Assembly (NCBI GenBank): GCA_015068235.1
Contig: SVKY01000003.1
Span: 1-64,000 of the forward strand
Direction: 5' to 3'
Length of the DNA: 64,000 nucleotides
Source of the DNA: Oscillospiraceae bacterium
GTDB lineage: Bacteria > Bacillota > Clostridia > Oscillospirales > Oscillospiraceae
Shown here: positions 61,934-64,000 of the stretch, piece by piece
How positions within the stretch are numbered: position 1 is the stretch's first letter
Layout: every line of letters starts with the position of its first letter
Translations under genes and position numbers: made by a program
The notes under the pieces: generated by a model
The model's database searches: none
What the model was told of the DNA's origin: nothing
Seen by the model: only the letters and a program-made list of their open reading frames with translations

Positions 61934-62857
61934 TTATTCTTCATCCAGGGTCACAAAAGCCTTTCCTTCCTCTGTTCTGGACAGGTCAATCGTGCCTGTT
62001 GCATAAGTTTTCTGCGAATCAACCACATTTTGCAGGTAGCTGATCTTATAGGTCAAATCGCTCGTATCTCCCAATTCAACCAAAAATCGATCCGAATACC
62101 ACAGCGATATATCATACGAGCTCGGTACGCTGACCGATGCGATCTGCTTCAGCAGCTGGCTGTTTTCGATCGCCTTGAGCACCGCCTTGAGCGCATCTAA
62201 CTGTCCCTGTGCGGCAATTTCCTGCCCTTCAGGTGCCATAACGCTTACGATCGAGCCGATCTCAGGTGTTTCGATCGTCAAATCCTCGATCATGATATGA
62301 TCTGCTGCAATCGCTGATGTGATCTTTTCGGTCGCCTTTGCGTCTGCGGTAATGAGATAATAGTCTCCGTTTCCGTCCCGAACCGCATAGGTCGCATCGT
62401 ATTCCTCAATATGGATCACGACGGTATCCGGAAGCTGTCTCGTCACCCGGACAGTGGAAACGTAGGGACACTTTGCCATAATATTGCCTGCAATGTCTCC
62501 ACGGGATATGATCAAGAGATTATCGCCCTTTTCCGTTCCTGCCGCCGCGATGATCTCCTCGGGCGTATAATAGCTTCCGCCACGAACCTCCACATGGCGC
62601 ACTCTGAAGAAGATGACCATGCTCAAAATCACAGCCAACGCAATACCGCCCATGATCAAAATTCGCCGCAAGGTTTCCTTACTGATCCGTTTTCGGGTCT
62701 TGTTACGGCGCTTCGTCTTCTGCGTCTGCTTTTGACGCAAATTCTCCAGACGCACACGCTCCTTACGTTCCTCACGTCTGCGTTGGGCGACCTGAGCAGC
62801 CCTTGAGCTGCGTTGCTGCGCAGTTCGCCTCTCGGTTGGTTTCTTTTCGTATTCCAT
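61934..62857 (-). CDS. ftsQ: Cell division protein FtsQ/DivIB
   Basis: Bitopic divisome protein. 307 residues: a very basic, Gln/Arg-rich cytoplasmic region (1-65), one membrane helix (about 66-88, ILIMGGIALAVILSMVIFF), then a POTRA domain starting VRHVEVRGGSYYTPEEIIAA, followed by the FtsQ domain (RVTRQLPDTVVIHIEEYDATYAV). The ATG lies 6 nt after the murA stop with GGAG upstream. Known as DivIB in Firmicutes. Confidence 0.94.
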   Translation of the reverse strand: MEYEKKPTERRTAQQRSSRAAQVAQRRREERKERVRLENLRQKQTQKTKRRNKTRKRISKETLRRILIMGGIALAVILSMVIFFRVRHVEVRGGSYYTPEEIIAAAGTEKGDNLLIISRGDIAGNIMAKCPYVSTVRVTRQLPDTVVIHIEEYDATYAVRDGNGDYYLITADAKATEKITSAIAADHIMIEDLTIETPEIGSIVSVMAPEGQEIAAQGQLDALKAVLKAIENSQLLKQIASVSVPSSYDISLWYSDRFLVELGDTSDLTYKISYLQNVVDSQKTYATGTIDLSRTEEGKAFVTLDEE

Positions 62858-62863
62858 AAAATT

Positions 62864-64000
62864 CTACTCCGTAATTCTGATCTTCGCTCCGCATGCGGAA
62901 AGCTTCTTCGCAAAGCATTCATAGCCTCGTTCCATGTGAAAAATATTGCTGACCACGCTCTCCCCCTCGGCGCATAATGCCGCAAGCACCATCGCAGCAC
63001 CACCCCGAAGATCCGTTGCGGCAACCCCGGCACCATGCAAGCGATCGACGCCCTCGACAATCGCACAACGTCCCGTTGCACGAATTTTGGCTCCCATTTG
63101 CAGCAATGCGGGAACATGTCGGTATCTGTCGGAAAAAACATTCTCCTCAAACACACTGACTCCCCTTGCCGTTGCCATTGCAGCCATCATCGGTGCCTGC
63201 GCATCTGTCGGAAAAGCATCATACGGCGCCGTTCGGATCGGTCCGACCGCATTGAGCGTATCGCAGCAGATCTCCATCCGTCCGTCACCTTGCCGAATTT
63301 TGCAGCCCGCATTGCAAAGCATTCGATTCACCGCACACGTATGCTCCGGACACACGTTCTTCAAGCAAAGGCTGCCTCGCGTGGTCGCTGCCGCACACAA
63401 AAAGGTTGCTGCCTCCATGCGGTCAGGCATCACCGTATATTCTGCGCCAAGAAGTGTTCTGCCGCCGCAAATTCTTAAAACAGAGGTGTTTTCTCCACAG
63501 ATATGTGCACCGCATTTTCGCAGGTACAAGATCAGATCGCAAATCTCAGGCTCCTTTGCCGCATTGCAGATCACGACCTCCTCCGGACAGCGCAGAGCTG
63601 CCAAAATCAAGTTTTCTGTCGCTCCAACACTCGGAAACGGCAAGGCAATCGTGCATCCGCGGAGCTTCTCAGCACAGCAATACAAGCGCTCGCCTTGATA
63701 TTCGCATCGATAACCCATCAGGCGCAAGCCCATCAAATGCAGGTCGATCGGTCTTTCGCCAAGCTTGCAGCCGCCGGGCTGCGAAATTTTCGCCTCACCG
63801 AACCTTGCAAGCAATGCGCCGAGAAAAATAATTGCCGCACGCATTTTCTCCATGAAGAACGGCGAAATATCGCTGCTTCGGATGTCAGAAGCATCTATGT
63901 AAATACGATCCTTATTTCTCTCGACCTCGCAGCCGAGACTTTTCATGATCGACACAGCGTTTGTGACATCGGAAATATCGGGACAATGATACAGCACCGA
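62864..64000 (-). CDS. murA: UDP-N-acetylglucosamine 1-carboxyvinyltransferase (5' end beyond window)
   Basis: First committed enzyme of peptidoglycan synthesis: transfers enolpyruvate from PEP to UDP-GlcNAc. The reading frame is open to the right edge; the Met at 63995-63997 is internal, since family members have about 40 more residues including the KNAALP motif. 378 codons are seen. The fosfomycin-target Cys is in SQPGGCKLGERPID. Also FPSVGATENLILAA, DAFPTDAQAPMMA, and the C-terminal GGAAMVLAALCAEG and RGYECFAKKL motifs. Cys content is unusually high. Start of the murA-ftsQ-ftsZ run. Confidence 0.95.
   Translation of the reverse strand, partial: SVLYHCPDISDVTNAVSIMKSLGCEVERNKDRIYIDASDIRSSDISPFFMEKMRAAIIFLGALLARFGEAKISQPGGCKLGERPIDLHLMGLRLMGYRCEYQGERLYCCAEKLRGCTIALPFPSVGATENLILAALRCPEEVVICNAAKEPEICDLILYLRKCGAHICGENTSVLRICGGRTLLGAEYTVMPDRMEAATFLCAAATTRGSLCLKNVCPEHTCAVNRMLCNAGCKIRQGDGRMEICCDTLNAVGPIRTAPYDAFPTDAQAPMMAAMATARGVSVFEENVFSDRYRHVPALLQMGAKIRATGRCAIVEGVDRLHGAGVAATDLRGGAAMVLAALCAEGESVVSNIFHMERGYECFAKKLSACGAKIRITE

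Overview
The window looks like chromosome from a Gram-positive, low-to-mid GC Clostridia member, most likely an Oscillospiraceae/Ruminococcaceae-type gut or rumen bacterium. The signs are an IspH-ribosomal protein S1 fusion, an scpA-scpB-gerW-carboxypeptidase-rluB run, addBA, S-layer-homology (SLH) and BspA-type leucine-rich surface proteins, strong TTGACA/TATAAT promoters and several TTG starts. Nearly every gene is on the minus strand. I saw no tRNA, rRNA, CRISPR array or insertion sequence.

Region 1 (1-25475, minus) reads as one operon of more than 25 kb, started by a consensus promoter at 25447-25475. In transcription order it encodes a 12S-type acyl-CoA carboxyltransferase, a 5S-type pyruvate/oxaloacetate carboxyltransferase, a biotin carrier, a small membrane protein, a serine-palmitoyltransferase-like alpha-oxoamine synthase, an Sfp-type phosphopantetheinyl transferase and two giant non-ribosomal peptide synthetases (NRPS). 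The second NRPS runs off the left edge. Hand-read specificity codes match Leu (NRPS1 module 3), Phe and Thr (NRPS2 modules 2 and 3). NRPS2 module 4 looks like a recent mosaic: its C domain is nearly identical to that of NRPS2 module 2, and its A domain to that of NRPS1 module 1. NRPS1 ends in half a C domain and NRPS2 starts directly with an A domain, so the order of the assembly line is an open question.

Region 2 (25600-35110, minus) is housekeeping. scpA-scpB-gerW-dac-rluB-rpiR-flavoprotein follow a promoter at 35081-35109. cmk-plsC-ispH/rpsA and a frameshifted DUF4190-type gene follow a second consensus promoter at 29413-29441.

Region 3 (35150-49080) holds a very large secreted repeat protein, the AddAB recombination nuclease, a YitT transporter-like protein and a short plus-strand gene that stops just after its HExxH motif. 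Region 4 (49078-54281) holds an ECF-transporter S component, FtsK, a UppP-like protein that has lost key catalytic residues, a ClpP-like TepA protease and a TSCPD-domain protein. Region 5 (54382-60710) holds a secreted leucine-rich-repeat protein, a small transposon-like inverted-repeat element, a secreted C39-peptidase/SLH protein and a highly structured RNA candidate just upstream of it. Region 6 (60711-64000) is part of the division and wall cluster: ftsZ, ftsQ/divIB and murA, the last truncated by the window edge.

The points most worth following are the transcarboxylase/oxoamine synthase/NRPS operon and its module shuffling, the structured RNA at 60440-60597, an unnamed C-terminal domain of about 310 residues shared by the two large secreted proteins, and a 51-bp palindromic element found twice.
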